Assembly: GCA_947652605.1 (NCBI GenBank)
Contig: OX393577.1
Span: 8,060,868-8,124,867, forward strand
DNA: 64,000 nt
Source: Elmis aenea
Taxonomy: Eukaryota; Arthropoda; Insecta; Coleoptera; Elmidae
Direction of reading: 5' to 3'
Shown here: piece by piece, positions 1 through 12,620 of the stretch
Layout of the letters: each line of letters opens with the position of its first letter
Position numbering within the stretch: the stretch's first letter is position 1
Translations under genes and position numbers: made by a program
The notes under the pieces: generated by a model
Told to the model about the DNA's origin: nothing
Seen by the model: only the letters and a program-made list of their open reading frames with translations
Database searches by the model: none

Positions 1-1630
1 CAGTATGCAGGAATTTATCGAATACAGCAGTTTATTAACTACTGTCTAAGGTATTTCATTAAACTTGATTAAACAGTAAATTAAAAATATTATTGCCCCA
101 ATTTAAATGTGATCTGAAATTGGTAATAAAGGAAATTTCGTATAATGAGTTTTGTTAAAATAATGAGAATTTGAAATATTTCGATTACGATATTAATAAT
201 AATATTAATTAATTGATTTGCAAATATAAAGTACGATAATAATACATCAACAAGAATTTACAAAAATGTATATAACATTGTGCATTAATAAAAGCATACG
301 TAATATAATAAAATCCATGGAACAAACTCGAAACTGCAACTATATTTCCAATTTATCTCGATGATTCAAATTTGTTTATGATCAACAGTCATTGCAGTGT
401 ATGAATGACACTTGTTTAATAAAAGGTTAAATTAATGCCTGTTTTCTGTGATACTGATCGAAACCAAATTGGAATGCCAATTAGCAGGAATAAATATATG
501 CAACAAAAATGTACTATTCAGCGCTGCAAATACTGATCAAAAACTTTAATATGATCCTACAGATATTCATTAGGGAAATTTTTGTACAACGTTTTGCTAA
601 TCACATTTTTTTTTAAGTGTGCTCAAAAGTTATTATGATCAAGAAACCTGACCGGACTTAATCAAATCTAAGAAGATTTTATTTTTTATAATAGCATCAT
701 TGCTAAACGTTAACTTAAAAAAATATCTCATTAGAAATGAAAAACAAAATTGACATATTTCTCATTTTTTAAAAGAAGCGCCATTTAATAAAACTAATAT
801 TATTTTATGTTTTCGCGTCAAAAAGGACGTTATGCTCCGAGTTCTAAGTAGTCTAAGGGGCGTATATACGTAAAATTTGTACGTTTTTCATTGTGTTTCT
901 TAGTGTACGTCAAATAACAATAGAAACGCGAATTTAGTAATTAGATACAACGCGCCCTAATTCATTTCTACAAACACTGCAATTGACGTAGGGTTAAACC
1001 CGTTCTCCTTCTCTAATAATAAGCAAATTCCTATTTGTTGCCTTTTTAAATCGGCTTATATACGCACGACAAAGGTAATAAAAAAGTATTTGGTAATCAT
1101 GTGAAACATGCAGTGAAACGACACTGTTAATCACATGAATAAACATTCTGTGGACGTTAACAGGTTATTTTATGGTGTATAACTTTAGAATATCGAGCGC
1201 AGCAGAATGCCCCAACCATCCCTAACTTCAAAGAATCTATATGGGAAAGCTGGCGCAAAGCATTAGCACAAAGAGCCCTAGTCTATAGGTGCTTTCGACA
1301 GGACTAATACAATTTCAGTGAATTTTATACAATCTTGCGATAAAGTACCACAAACACGGAATGAATTTTATGAGGTAAATTATGTTTCGTTTCCTCAAAA
1401 ACCGCGCTTGTACCATTGATATTTAAACTAAAAAGACGAACTACAGTATTAAAACACATTTTGTGCGGGTAGCGCGCAAAAGTAACTGGCAGGTATAGCG
1501 GGCCAAAAAAATTAGGTGGGGATTTTTTTAATTTAAATTTTTGTAACTAATACATGTTTTTCATTATATTTGGAAAGCCTGTTCCGTACTACAATGTCGA
1601 CTGTAGAAGATATAAAGGTCTGTTCCAGCA
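1..1630. other. AT-rich sequence, no gene recognised
   Basis: Only short reading frames with stops in all six frames. I see no protein motif, tRNA or clear terminal repeat in this stretch. Confidence 0.6.
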
Positions 1631-1760
1631 GGGCCATGTACGATCCATCGAACGGTCAGGAGCATCCGTAGTATCGTAATATCGTGCCATGAGAGACTAT
1701 AATTGTCCGCTATATCGATACTACGCATGCCCCTGACAGTTCGTTGGTCGTACGTGGCCC
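1631..1760. repeat. Imperfect palindrome (small foldback)
   Basis: Two inverted arms of about 46 bp (1631-1676 and 1715-1760) pair with roughly a half-dozen mismatches around a 38-base loop. The arms start with GGGCCATGTACGA and end with its near complement TCGTACGTGGCCC. The arms are more GC-rich than the surroundings, so this is probably a small foldback element. I could not identify a target duplication. Confidence 0.7.
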
Positions 1761-1761
1761 G

Positions 1762-2124
1762 CAGTGGCGTAGCTAGAATTTGTGCCGTTCGGGGCGGTCC
1801 CTGAATTTGCCGCTCCTCTAAACAGAGGTTGCCAAGTGTTTATTTTTTTCAAAAGCCAGCGAAGGTCGACACAAAAAAGTGGAGAAGAGGTAAAATGCGC
1901 CGCAGGCGATTCTTTTAAATTTCAGATGTTCAAACGTGTTTTAATTCAAAGTTAGATAATGTAGAGTACTTTACCATCATCTAAAATTACAGTTTTACGG
2001 CAGAACTTTTTCTTATTTCTATTTTTTAATCAGATCGTCCCCTACCCCCCACGAAATTATTTTTAATAGGAGTTAAAATTTTCACTGATAGTTTCCATAT
2101 AGGTAAAGCAACACGTACATAATA
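1762..2124. mobile_element. Possible hAT-type left end followed by unassigned sequence
   Basis: The sequence CAGTGGCGTAGCTAG begins at 1762, directly after the palindrome. CAGTGGCGTA is a common terminal inverted repeat of insect hAT elements. A matching right end is not present nearby. The complementary motif GCTACGCCACTG ends at 39555, too far away to be the same copy. No transposase is visible, so this is at best a truncated end. Confidence 0.4.
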
Positions 2125-3122
2125 CAGGGTTTGTCCCAAAAGTAGCCGGACTAATTCGATAACAAAAAATGTATTTCCAATATTCGTACAACGACTTAAT
2201 ATTCTTCAAAGTAGCACCCTTGTGCATCAACACACCGCCTCCAACGGTTCTGCCACTCTTGGTTGGCCTTCTGGAACGCGGCGACTGGAGTGCTGTTCAG
2301 TTCCTTCGCACGGCCTGTTATACTGCCTGGACCGTGCCGTAACGATGTCCTTTCAGCGCCGACTTAAGGTGGGGGAAGAGGAAGAAGTCTGGGAGAGCGA
2401 CATCTGGGCTGGCTGGGGCAGCGTTACCACGTTTTGTTGAGCTAGGTACTTTTCCACGACGAGCGCGATGTGGCTCGGCGCATTGTCGTAGTGAAGCTTC
2501 CAGGAATTGGCAATGGCTGGGCGGATGCAGACGATTCGTTTTCTCAGTCGCTCAAGGACTCCCACGTAGAAAATCAATTTCACGGTCTGTCCAGCTTGCA
2601 CAAACTGCCTGCGAATCACCCCCTTCCGAGTCAAAAAATATAATCAACATGGGTTTCATCTTTGACTTGCTCATGCGAGCTTTCTTGGGGCGAGGCGAGG
2701 CGCTGGTGTCCCATTCTGAGCTTTGGCGCTTTGTGTCCGGGTCGTACTCGATCACCCACGGTTCGTCGCCAGTGACAACATTGTCTAAGAAATCTGGTTT
2801 ATCAAGCACACGATCGAGAAGTTCTTGACAAATCGTCACTCGGTTTGCTTTTTGATAGTCCGTCAAAACCCTCGGCACCAACATTGCACACACTTTCCTC
2901 ATTGCCAAATTTTCAATTACAATTCGATGCACAACACTTTTCGGTAAGTTGACGTCTTCAGCAATCATCCGAACACTCGATCGGCGATCAGAGTCCAGAA
3001 GAGTTTTCACATTTACCACATTGTCTTCAGTTTCGCTCGTTGAACGACGTCCTGAGCGTTCATCGTCTTCAACAAGCTTTATTTCTTCTCGAAACAAATT
3101 GTGCCACTCAAAAACTATGAAT
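2125..3122 (-). pseudogene. mariner-like transposase, 3' part, broken (minus-strand copy)
   Basis: Read on the minus strand, the sequence runs from a FEWH-type motif near 3110 through EDDERSGRRSTS (about 3060), a VVTGDEPWV motif that holds the first catalytic Asp (about 2780), and YDNAPSH with the second catalytic Asp (about 2490). It ends in FFLFPHLKSALKG and a YFEEY terminus near 2200. This is the mariner (D,D34D) transposase family, a nuclear cut-and-paste DNA transposase. The PQPxYSPD segment before the third Asp has lost about eight bases, which shifts the frame near 2420. The first ~50 residues of the usual ~345 are missing. An ACAGGGTTTGTCCC terminal repeat after a TA at 2123 marks the 3' end. 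It is non-functional as it stands. Confidence 0.9.
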
Positions 3123-3981
3123 AGTTTACACGATTCAAAAGTGGTCGTAAGTCAGTTCAAGACGATCCTCGACCAGAAAGGCCTTCGACGTCAACTGATG
3201 ACACTAACACTCAGAAAATTAATGATCGATTTTGATGGCGTTGTGCATTTTGTATTTTTGCCCCAATGGTAAACAATCAACCGAAGGAGTGTTGAAAAAG
3301 TTGTAAGGAAAATTCGCAAGAAGAGACCAGCGTTGTGGCGCGACAAAACGTTATGGCTAGAAGACAGGCTATCTCGAAGTTGTTTCATTTATTTACTGAG
3401 TAAGAAAGTCTACGAGGTTCGCATTACGGAGGAGTACGCAATACCGTAATGCGCAGCCTCATAACCACAGTTCGAACTACACAACGTCATTCATCATCCA
3501 TCATCGCTACCATCCACAGTGTTGTTCACCAAGGGACTTTCCCCGACCCGGCGCCTCCACTGTGACACCCGTCACCTCCGCCATTCGCCTTTTCTTCTTT
3601 GTGACACCACCACGACAACGCGCCTGCCCACTCAGCCTTGACAATTTGCGAGTTTTGTTCAAAAAATCAAATGAATGTCCTCCCCCAGCCTCCCTACTCA
3701 CCTGACCTGGCCCTGTGTGACGTATTTTATTCCCTAAATTAAAGTGGTGCTTAAAGGACGTCGTTTTGACACTATTGACGATATTAAAGAGAATTCGGCA
3801 CGGAAATAGAAGGCGATACCCAAAGAAACATTCCAGGACTATATGGCAAAGTGAAAAAACCGCTGGAATAAGGGCATTTATAGAGAATATATACTTTGAA
3901 AGAGATAAAGACCAATAAGTTGTAATTACTATAAAATAAATGTATTTACAAACAGTTCGGTTGTTTTGTGAACAGACCTCG
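3116..3981 (+). pseudogene. mariner-like transposase, 3' part, broken (plus-strand copy)
   Basis: On the plus strand the frame opens with YE*FTRFKSGRK at 3116 and continues through DDPRPERPSTSTDD to about 3230. The middle is scrambled (3300-3610). The frame resumes as DNAPAHSA at 3614, followed by PQPPYSPDLALCD. Exactly 34 residues separate the two aspartates (codons 3614-3616 and 3719-3721), which is the mariner D34D signature. The C-terminal KGRRFDTIDDIKEN block runs to about 3905. A diverged terminal repeat (GAACAGACCTCG) ends near 3981, beside a TA. The sequence differs clearly from the minus-strand neighbour, so this is a second mariner subfamily. Frameshifts and stops make it a relic. 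Confidence 0.9.
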
Positions 3982-4984
3982 TATATAGCGCATTTAAATT
4001 ATCCTCTTTGTGTTTTTATTAATGTCAACCGTAGCTGACTATAAAATTATTGAATTTCTTATTTAATAATGTAGTTAATTAAAAAATACAACAGTTAATA
4101 TTTTTTTACAGTTTTTCATTTTAAATCATTAACCTTAATACATAAACATAAACCATATGTATTTAATAAATAAGCAGTTGTCATAATAACACAAATAAAT
4201 TATATTACTAAACAGTAAGAAAAACTTTATAAACCAAAGTCAAAAAGGTTACAGATAGTTTTTTTCTACTCTATATGCAAGTTAGGTGCGACTGTAACAG
4301 TTACCAGTATAACGGCAAACGCATAAATATTTTTTTAGTACAATTCCTGCAGTTTATAAAAATTCTGCATAAAAGGTATTAATACGCTTCCCGCCGGAGA
4401 CCGCCGGTCGCTTGATCGGGTATTAATACGCTTCCCGCACGAAATGTGTTAAGGTGTTGCGCAACCTACGGTATACTAACTTCAGGTTATTATATTAATT
4501 TGAAACTTCATAAATGCAGGTGCACTACTCAAAGGTTATTTGCCAATATTACACTTTATAGTGATGTATTTCCGACGTTATAGTTTAGGAACGTAAATCG
4601 TGAAATTCATACCTCTAGAACGCAATCTAGAAATCGCGTTTGGTTCTAAGCTTGATAGAACTCACGTTATGTAAATATGACAACTAATCAACATACCTGA
4701 ATTCCTTTATTGTTATTTAACAACACGGCGCTGTAACACGTGCCTCAATTTTAGCTGTGTTGAGCGTAAAAGCATTGGACGCTAACAAATCTTTTAAATA
4801 TTTAAATTATACAGGGTGTACTAAATTCGAAGCGCGATTTGAGGAAGTTTATCTTAAGAGTTTCAAAGTTGGTTAAATTGGAGCAAAGTTGCAAAATGAA
4901 TTCTAATTAAAAATTAACTTACCATGACTCTACTACGGACAAATTAGATTTTCTTATGTTATTTCCTTTTTTTATGCATATAAA
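3982..4984. other. No gene; short direct repeat and one MITE-like end
   Basis: AT-rich and without coding signal. It contains the 20-bp direct repeat listed separately and a TATACAGGGTGTACT motif at about 4810. That motif resembles the ACAGGGTG ends of MITEs elsewhere in the window but has no detectable partner. Confidence 0.5.
4375..4438. repeat. 20-bp direct repeat, two copies 44 bp apart
   Basis: GGTATTAATACGCTTCCCGC occurs at 4375-4394 and again at 4419-4438. The GC-rich spacer contains the short palindrome GACCGCCGGTC. The function is unknown; it may be a remnant of a tandem array. Confidence 0.8.
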
Positions 4985-5415
4985 GCTATTTTGCGGGCCG
5001 TTTAGGCCCAGAACTTGGCAATGTTCCTCTACACTCTTCTGTCTTTCGCTTTCCTTCTCCAATTTATTATATTTTTCTTTCTTAGTTTTGCCTCCACAGC
5101 TTCTCTCCATCTTTTTCTGGGTCTTCCTCTTTTTATTTTTATGTATGCTCTTTCCACGCTATCTCTTTTATTATTCTGCTGTTCTCCCTTCTCTTAATAT
5201 GTCCTAGCCATTTTATTCTTCTGGCATTTATTACTTTGTCTATGGTTGCTTCTTTTAAAATTGTAAATACCTCCTCGTTCGTTCTTCTTATATATCCCTC
5301 ATCTGTTCTCTTTCCTCCCACTATTTTCCTAATTATTTTTCTGTATCATCTTCTTAGGGCTTCTTTTGCATTTTTGTTTAGTGCCCAGGTCTCACACCCA
5401 TAGATCGCTGTAGGT
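4985..5415 (-). pseudogene. LINE reverse-transcriptase C-terminal relic
   Basis: Read on the minus strand, the fragment starts with IYGCETWAL near 5405, a conserved block downstream of the polymerase core in RTE-like LINEs. It continues through RKIVGGKRTDEG, then ARRIKWLGHIKRREN (about 5240) and RGRPRKRWREAVE (about 5110). It ends with NWRRKAKDRRV*RNIAKF near 5000. These are in the order expected for the region after the reverse-transcriptase domain. There are several stops and at least two frame changes. The YxDD catalytic core is absent, so this is a 5'-truncated dead copy. Confidence 0.8.
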
Positions 5416-6119
5416 CGAATGCCTTCTTGATGTTCATTTCTTTCGAAGTAACTCTCATTTCTCTTTTTCTTTATTTTTTTGTGGTGTGGAAGATCCAGAT
5501 TTTCTGTTAGTTCAGTTTCTTCTTTTGCAGATAATTCTTAAGGAAATAGTTTAATACGTTTTGTAGCTGTTTGACGAATACCTCAGATTTTTATGTATTG
5601 ATCCTTGCCCATTTCTCGGTGTCACTTTTAACAGAGGAGTTGTTCTTGCCGTCTTCCATAGCAAGTGTTGTGTGTTGACGTTGGGCTTTCTATACAATCT
5701 TCAAAGCCTAGATTTTCGTCTTCTAGAATCTCTTTCAGTCCTGTTAACCTGTTCAACTTTCTTTTATTATTTACAGTTCTTGTGTGGCGCTACAGTTTTC
5801 ACAGTTTTCTTTTTCATCAATTTTCTATTTAATTGTGAATGGTACTTTAGCTTTTTCTTGAGTTGTTTTATGCAGTTAGTTTTAAAATTAACCGTACTAA
5901 AATATAAGATTTTTATATCTATAAAATACACCATATAAATATATTTGGTGTACTAAAGTTGCTCTATAATAACAACCATTATTTTATGTTTGTTCAGTTT
6001 TAAGAAAATATATAATAATTTGTTTTTCCGAAATATTAAAACGCTTACAAGATTGAAAAATATCTTATAATACTGACATTTCAATGGCGCTTGTTAGGTG
6101 AGGTCTATAACAAGTTTGA
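5416..6119. other. No recognisable gene
   Basis: T-rich on the plus strand. It may include weakly preserved upstream sequence of the neighbouring minus-strand LINE relic (to about 5650), but I could not assign any motif. Confidence 0.4.
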
Positions 6120-6475
6120 GGTAGAGACTTGAAATTTTCAGGATATGTTTATATTGCTTATTAATAAGATTTAAACGGTTCAGGAAATTATCCAATGTTC
6201 GGTCTGTAAGAAAACAACAATGAACTCGACAAAGCAAAATTTCTTCTTTTGTCTTTTCGAATCACATATTCGCGAATAATTTTTCGACTGCTTAAGATAG
6301 AGACTTGAAATTTTCAGGATATGTTTATAATGCTTATTAATAAGATTTAAACGGTTCAGGAAATTATCCAATGTGGGGTCTGTAAGAAACCAACAATGAA
6401 CTCTACAAAGCAAAATTTCTTCGTTATTAATGTCTTTTCCGAACAACATATTCGCGAATAATTTTTCAACTGCTT
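6120..6475. repeat. Tandem duplication, 176-bp unit, two copies
   Basis: The motif TAGAGACTTGAAATTTTCAG occurs at 6122 and again at 6298. The sequence that follows stays similar over the whole unit, including shared TATTCGCGAATAATTTTTC and AACGGTTCAGGAAATTATCC segments. The copies differ by scattered substitutions and a few small indels, so the duplication is not recent. No coding potential is seen. Confidence 0.85.
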
Positions 6476-9400
6476 AAAAAAGAATAAAATCTGCCTTCAG
6501 AACATACACAAAGTTTATTCGCGTCCCGAAAAGTTTTAAGCCGACTAATTTGGCGTAGGTACTTTGTGGGCATGCAGATTGCTATAGATTTTATAGGGTT
6601 TCCTTTTTTTCATAAAACGTGACTTCATTTAACAGTCTATAAAATAATCGCAAAAAGCTAGAGACAAAACGAAAGATGCAAATATTTCGTTTTAAATTAA
6701 ATATGTTGGCGTATACATTAAGTAATTATGATGAGAGAAATATTAAACAGCGGTAAGTAACACTTGGCTCATTATGAGTTATTATCAACATAATACAGGT
6801 ATATCAAATAACTGGAAACTGAATAACAGTTGAATCCATTGTCGAGCTTTAAATTGGACATTAATCCACCTCTCAATTGACTTTCTTCTCACACGTTTGT
6901 AATAGATGATTTCCGGACAAATTTTACAAGCGGATACTGAGTTACGTTCTACGTTTAAAGCTAAGGTGGATGGGCACTAATTCAAGCGAAAAATGTGCTT
7001 TTTCGAAATGGGTTTTAATCTTTGTTGCATATGTGTGCATTCATACGCGTATTTAAAATTCTCTACAGAAGTACAACTAATTATCATATAATTACCGCTA
7101 ATAAGACAGTGGCTTATCGTATGTATTATCAAATTATTAAATTATTATGGACGTTTGGAAAAATCTCATCTACTACTACTATGCTATCAATAAATGTCTG
7201 AAAGGAAAGGCTATAATTAAAAACCAATTAAAATTGTCTATCTCTCATCGCGCTAACGGTTATTGCTAATGGATCAATCATAGATTGTAGAAAAAAAGCT
7301 TCAAATCCCAAATTTTGCTTCGTAACTCAGCGCTACCTAGCAAACTCCAGTTTCAGATCTCTATGCAATACACGAAAGTTCGTTAGTAAGAAAAGAGATG
7401 AAATCAATTTCGTTTATCTAATACAAAGGGCCAGAAGTTCTTTGAAATGAACCTGCTCATTAGACGAAATCCTTGGTTTATTAATTAATATACGAATACC
7501 ATTTAAACAACACCCAAATGCAGGATGCGATTAAGACGTTTCCTACGTAATTAGTTCAGAATTGGTTGTGATCGAGATTATGAAACGGTAGAAAGCTTAT
7601 AATATTGCAACGTAGCCCTAAAGACTGCGAGCAATTGGGATCGTACCTCGGGATTTGTAAAGTTGCTAAGCGACATTTAAGAGAGGAGCATATATTCTCA
7701 TCAAATATAATGAGCGCATAAACAATAATAATACTCGAAAGTACTCTTATATTATAAGCCACCGGTTTGGAGAACCAGGGTAACTAGCGGCATCTTAGGT
7801 TGGCAGCAAGGGCCGAGTCACTGTCATCTTTAAATCATTCGAACCCCGACAAAGGATCACAATGAAACAAAAGCACCCTTACAAAACTAATTACATACTT
7901 TACTAGGAGTATCTTTTAATAATTGATATGGGCTTATTTTGATTTTAATACCTGCCCTACCCTCTTGAAACATTGCTGCCAGTGACTTTCGACAAATTTC
8001 CTTTACCTACTTTGGGGTACCTATATCACACTTTGAAAATACTTTATATCATTTTAATTTTTATTGCGTTCTCCATCTTTACCATGGAAGCGTTCGCGGG
8101 GTTTTCGATTAGGTCTAAGACTGGCAAATTTTCTGGTTATTCCAATACTTTCAAATGTTGTTGGAACAAGAAGATCTACGTGAATTTGGAATTGTAACCA
8201 GAAGCCAGATTTTGTTGAAATACCTTGTCGCCATCAGGAAACAGCCTTTGTAACGTCGGAATCAATTCGTTTCCAGAATATCGACAGATTTGTTGCTTTC
8301 CATCATGCCTTCAATGGCAACACGTCTCTGGTCGATCTTTGAATTTAGCTTATATTCGAGCAAAGGCTTTCGAGGAACTTTCCATTCGAGGAACAATTTT
8401 TCTAGCAATTGTATTCGAGCAATTTTCACCAAACAGCAGTAAATAACTTCGCTTAATGTCAGCATTGTTATTTTTATTTTATTTGAATATTTCATTAAAA
8501 CGTTAATTTTGATTTTAATTTAGGCCTCCTTTCGTAACAATTATGTTTCTCCCTATATTAAGTGGCCTCTTAAAGGGTTTGCTAACCTAATTACCATTAT
8601 AGAACATAAAAATAAGGTTATTTTTAAACCAATTACTGTGAGTTTAAAACATTTTCACAATTTGTCTTTATGTTTAACGATTTAATTTGTTTTGTATACC
8701 ATTATTAAATATTTATACTATTATTTGTTACTGTTCATGAACCAAACCACATAAAATAATTTATATACAGCCTTGAAGGCATAAAAATTGTTATTATTAC
8801 ATAATTAAATACAGTTCTTTCGCCAAATCGTCAGCACATATTTACGACCGCCAGAAGACTATAAAAAATTTATTACAAAAACGCAAAGAAGCATATCATG
8901 TGGGAAATATATTGATATTTTTATGGCTAATATTATTGGAACAATATTTTATTACATAATGCATGCAAAAGATAAAACAAAAGTTTTAACTTTGTTTTAT
9001 ATCTGAATCACCCAAATGCGTCTTGATTTTTAAACACATAACACTGTAAACTTCTATGTCACAAGACAATTAACATAAAAGTCACTTCAATGCAAGCATA
9101 TTAATAGATTTCAGCGAGCGAATTGGCTCGGAAACTTTCAAAACTTCTTTTGAACGAACTAGAACATGCTTGCGAGTATTATGAGCTTATAACCCATTTA
9201 AGCGAAATTTTAAGTTCAACTTTATCTTTATTACTGTCTCTATCTTTACAGCTTTTTCGTTTTAATAAGCTTAACCCAGATTTGGCAATCAAGATCAATT
9301 TCTATACACACTATAAAAATGCTCAATATCCTATATCAATACCATAAAATTGTAATATTTATAGAACCCGAATTCGCAGCTCAACATGGAAATCTCCCTT

Positions 9401-10727
9401 GTCATAAAGGCGACGAAGTAGCTTAATAAGCAACTTTGGGTTATTTGATACTTAATTCGAATTAAAACCCATTTTTGCCCAAATGAGAACTGCAATAACA
9501 CAACGTTTTTCTTTGGAAAACTTTAAAATATATTTATTAAATAACATATTTTTTCTCATATTTTATGCCGTCAAAAATACGAACTAACAAAAATTTGAAA
9601 TTGTCTTCACACGGTAAAGCTTAAACAAAATAAATGTATTCATAATTTACATTGCGTCTTCACTAGTATATTTGACTATCTGAAAAATCGGAGAATAAAT
9701 TAAACTCCACACTTTCAACACCCTTCAGTTTAGCGCCCGAGGCAAGTGCATCACTCCCATCACCCTTGTTACGATTCTGTGCCACTGGGGTAACGGAAGT
9801 GACAAGTCGATACGTTTTACTTAATGACGCTTAGATATCGAATCGAAGAAATTCGAGACGCACGCGATAACTAGTTGATATCCAGTTTGATTTTGAATTT
9901 ACCACGAACTATGTGCGATAGAAATATACGAACTGCATAAAAAGTATAAACAAATTGGGTATTCCATAAATATAGCTTAAGCTTAATGCTACCTTTAAAA
10001 ATGCAAAGTACTTGGGAATTATTAATAAAAAGATTTTATTTAAGAAGACATACGTAATACAGGGTGCGTCAAATAAGTGGGACACTATAGGAATCTCGTA
10101 AAAGGTAAAAGTTCGATTAAATTGGACCCCTATTTTACACCACTCCTCAGTGATATTTTCATTTTGTGAGGGATAATCCTAACTTACTAGATACAGACGA
10201 AAAAATCAATTAGAAATTTTGATACCAATAATTAAAGTTGTTTTTATATAATTAATTCAAGCTTTAGTGTCTTCAGCTTTTGCGGTCGTTTTTTTCACGT
10301 TTTTCCGTTCAGGTCCAATTACGCGCCGCCATAATCCTAATCTGTGCAACTGATATGAATACGTTATAAATCAAGTTTATAGAACATGGTAAATAACCAC
10401 CTTCTATAGAAATTTACGAAAATACAAGCAGTTTCTTAGCTCAACAGATCAATCGACATTCGACTGGTAATGGTAGAGTATAATGTCGGGCTCTGCTCGA
10501 CATAGAGGCGCAGTATTGTCACTTTGACACTTAATAGATGATAGTTTTTTTTTTTTTTTTGCTTTTAATATAATTTTAATCAACTAGGATGCATTATAAA
10601 AAAGATGGTGAAATGAAAATGCAATTACCCTAATGCTTTGACGGGACAAGTCATTTAGATCTAAATTTGCTTTAGGGATGCTTTTAAAAACGATGCCAGT
10701 TAAAAACAAAATGTCAAAAAATATATA
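6476..10727. other. 4.2 kb AT-rich sequence, no gene recognised
   Basis: Short frames only, none with a recognisable domain. At 10056-10200 there is a MITE-like end (ATACAGGGTGCGTCAAATAA followed by a GGAATCTCGTAAAAGG segment related to the 14.7-kb MITE), apparently without its partner end. A 16-base T run lies at about 10545. Confidence 0.5.
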
Positions 10728-10971
10728 CAGTATGTCCAAAAGGTATGGATATGCTATATATCTCAGTAAATATCCACTTTGGGAAAAAAGGTTTTGAATA
10801 AAAGTTGTTTGGTACCTACTTAGTTTTCCACCATAAGACAAAATTTAAAAAGCGCAATGAAAAACAATTGAATTTTTTTAAATCACAAGATACCCCTATA
10901 TTATACTCATTTGATATAATTTTTTTTTCTTTTTTTATTGATTGAGTCACCATAAAAATAAGGTTTATACG

Positions 10972-11119
10972 AAGAGGCCGGAGAATATGGAAAATTTAAA
11001 AGATCGTATTCGAGAAGAGATGAGGTGTATTACACCTGAAATGGTTGGGAATGTTATTAACGGGTTTAAAAACCGAGTTTACCATTGTAAGTGGTTTACA
11101 GTTTGAACACTTATTGTAG
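10972..11119 (+). pseudogene. Tc1/IS630-like transposase C-terminal relic
   Basis: The frame reads ENLKDRIREEMRCITPEM then GNVINGFKNRVYHC. A change of frame then gives LQFEHLL and a stop at 11119. The series NLK.RI..E...ITPEM followed by R...C and a terminal FEHLL is the usual carboxy-terminal pattern of Tc1/IS630-type DNA transposases in insects. Only about 48 residues remain and the catalytic domain is gone. It lies inside the left inverted repeat at 10728, which is where the 3' end of a plus-strand transposase would leave a solo remnant. The family assignment is good; the subfamily is uncertain. Confidence 0.65.
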
Positions 11120-11172
11120 ATTTCCTAATTTTTTTTGTTCGTGTGATGTTTATGTTAGAAATAAATAAGGTA

Positions 11173-12620
11173 AATGTGGGTATAATTGACACCGATGTAG
11201 TAGTTGACATGTTAGTTTTTAAATCATTATAAAGACAGTTCGGTTGTTGTTACATCGACACGTTTAGTGCCATCTGGTAATTTTGTACTTTACTTTTGTT
11301 TGTTGATATCCTGACAACACTGAGAACATTCATTTTGACATGACATAATCTTTCTCGTAAAAAGTTGTGAGCATTCAGATATATCAAATTTTTCTATTCG
11401 ATTTAAAGGAGATAAGTAAAGTGGTTGAAGTGATTTTTATTTTCTTGAACACATTAATATAGATAATTGTGTTGTTACATGTTGTTACTGGTTATTATGT
11501 AGTGTTTTAAACTTGCAAGTATTAGTGTAGCGGTTAGTTTTGACCATGGTTTTAGTATGTCAACTACTGGTGATCATATCTCTTATGTTTACCAGTAGTT
11601 GACATGGCTGTCAATTATTGGTGCGTTTAAACTCTTGCTTGGAAAAAGATTTTAACCTAAGTGGATATGCCTCCCATCAAAGGTAAAATGTTAGCATATC
11701 CTGAAGAAGATATAAAAAATGCTCTAGAGGATGTTCGACTTGGAATGCTCGTAGCTACTGCAGCTAAAAAACCTAGTGTCCAGTGTCTCCTTTACAAATC
11801 CAAAGGAAAAAGCCCCACTGAAAGAAAAATGGGGCCAAAAACAATACTTTCTAGAGGAGAAGAAGCAGACGTAATAGATTGCAAGTTCTAGTAGCGAATC
11901 TGAAGAAGATTGGGTACAGTCGGGTTCCTCGACGATGGACACAAGTTTTGAGTTAACAAATCCCGATGAATGATACCATGATTTTTATGAAGACTCACAA
12001 AATATTAATAAAGACAGAGAGACATTCGCTATGAATAATTTTGTAATTATGAAAATTTTCACAAAAGCAACTGTTAAATATTTTGTTGGTAACATAAATA
12101 ATATCATTTCGAAACTACCCACTTCTCAAACAGATAGAAGGAAACGATTGTTCTTTAAGTGTAATTTTCAGCAGTTCAAATGTTTAGGATAGTTATTTTA
12201 GTAAAATGTTTATTTACTTAGTATAGTAATTTTATACCAAATTTATTATAGGAATATGTTTTTAGTTCACCATTTAAATGTTCAATACTAAATAACTGTA
12301 AGAATTGTAAACTTTTAATAAGGATTTTTAATTTAAAAAATAATGGTTCTTTGATATCAACTATACCCACAAAGGATATCATTTACTGGTACATACCGAT
12401 TTTAGCTATGTCAATTACTGGTGAATATTCCTATAAATAATAAAATAATCAGTTTCAAAAATGGTATCACCTTACAAAAATTTTGTGAACACAATGAAGA
12501 TATTTATAAATACACATTTCTTTTCCATAAACCCAGAGTAGGTAGTATATGTCAATTTTTCTGAGTAATATACATTTTTTAACTTGTTCATCTTGTCTAA
12601 GTGTCAATTACTCCCACATT
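11173..12620. mobile_element. pogo-like non-autonomous element (1,448 bp)
   Basis: A TA dinucleotide flanks each end (11171-11172 and 12621-12622). The terminal repeats match with about two differences: AATGTGGGTATAATTGACAC on the left, and the complement of GTGTCAATTACTCCCACATT on the right. A related motif, GTCAATTACTGGT or GTCAACTACTGGT, recurs inside both ends (about 11560, 11605, 12355, 12410), like subterminal transposase-binding repeats. TA target duplication and a pogo-type coding remnant place it in the Tc1/mariner-pogo group. Confidence 0.8.
11667..11973 (+). pseudogene. pogo/Tigger-type transposase, N-terminal HTH joined to C-terminal tail
   Basis: From the ATG at 11667 the frame gives YPEEDIKNALEDVRLGM, the psq-type helix-turn-helix of pogo transposases. 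KGKSPTERKMGPKTILS follows, which is the linker into the CENP-B-type DNA-binding domain. After about 70 residues this frame stops at 11891. A different frame then reads SSSSESEEDWVQSGSS to a stop at 11973, resembling the acidic tail at the end of such proteins. The whole DDE catalytic domain is missing between the two parts. This looks like an internal deletion that left a DNA-binding remnant; it could bind element ends but cannot catalyse transposition. Annotating only the first frame would miss the tail. Confidence 0.75.

Noticed and set aside
2222..2440. Plus-strand 72-codon frame
   Set aside because: Antisense shadow of the minus-strand mariner relic.
7800..7860. GGTTCGAA-like box suggesting a tRNA B box
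   Set aside because: No matching A box or acceptor stem at the right distance.
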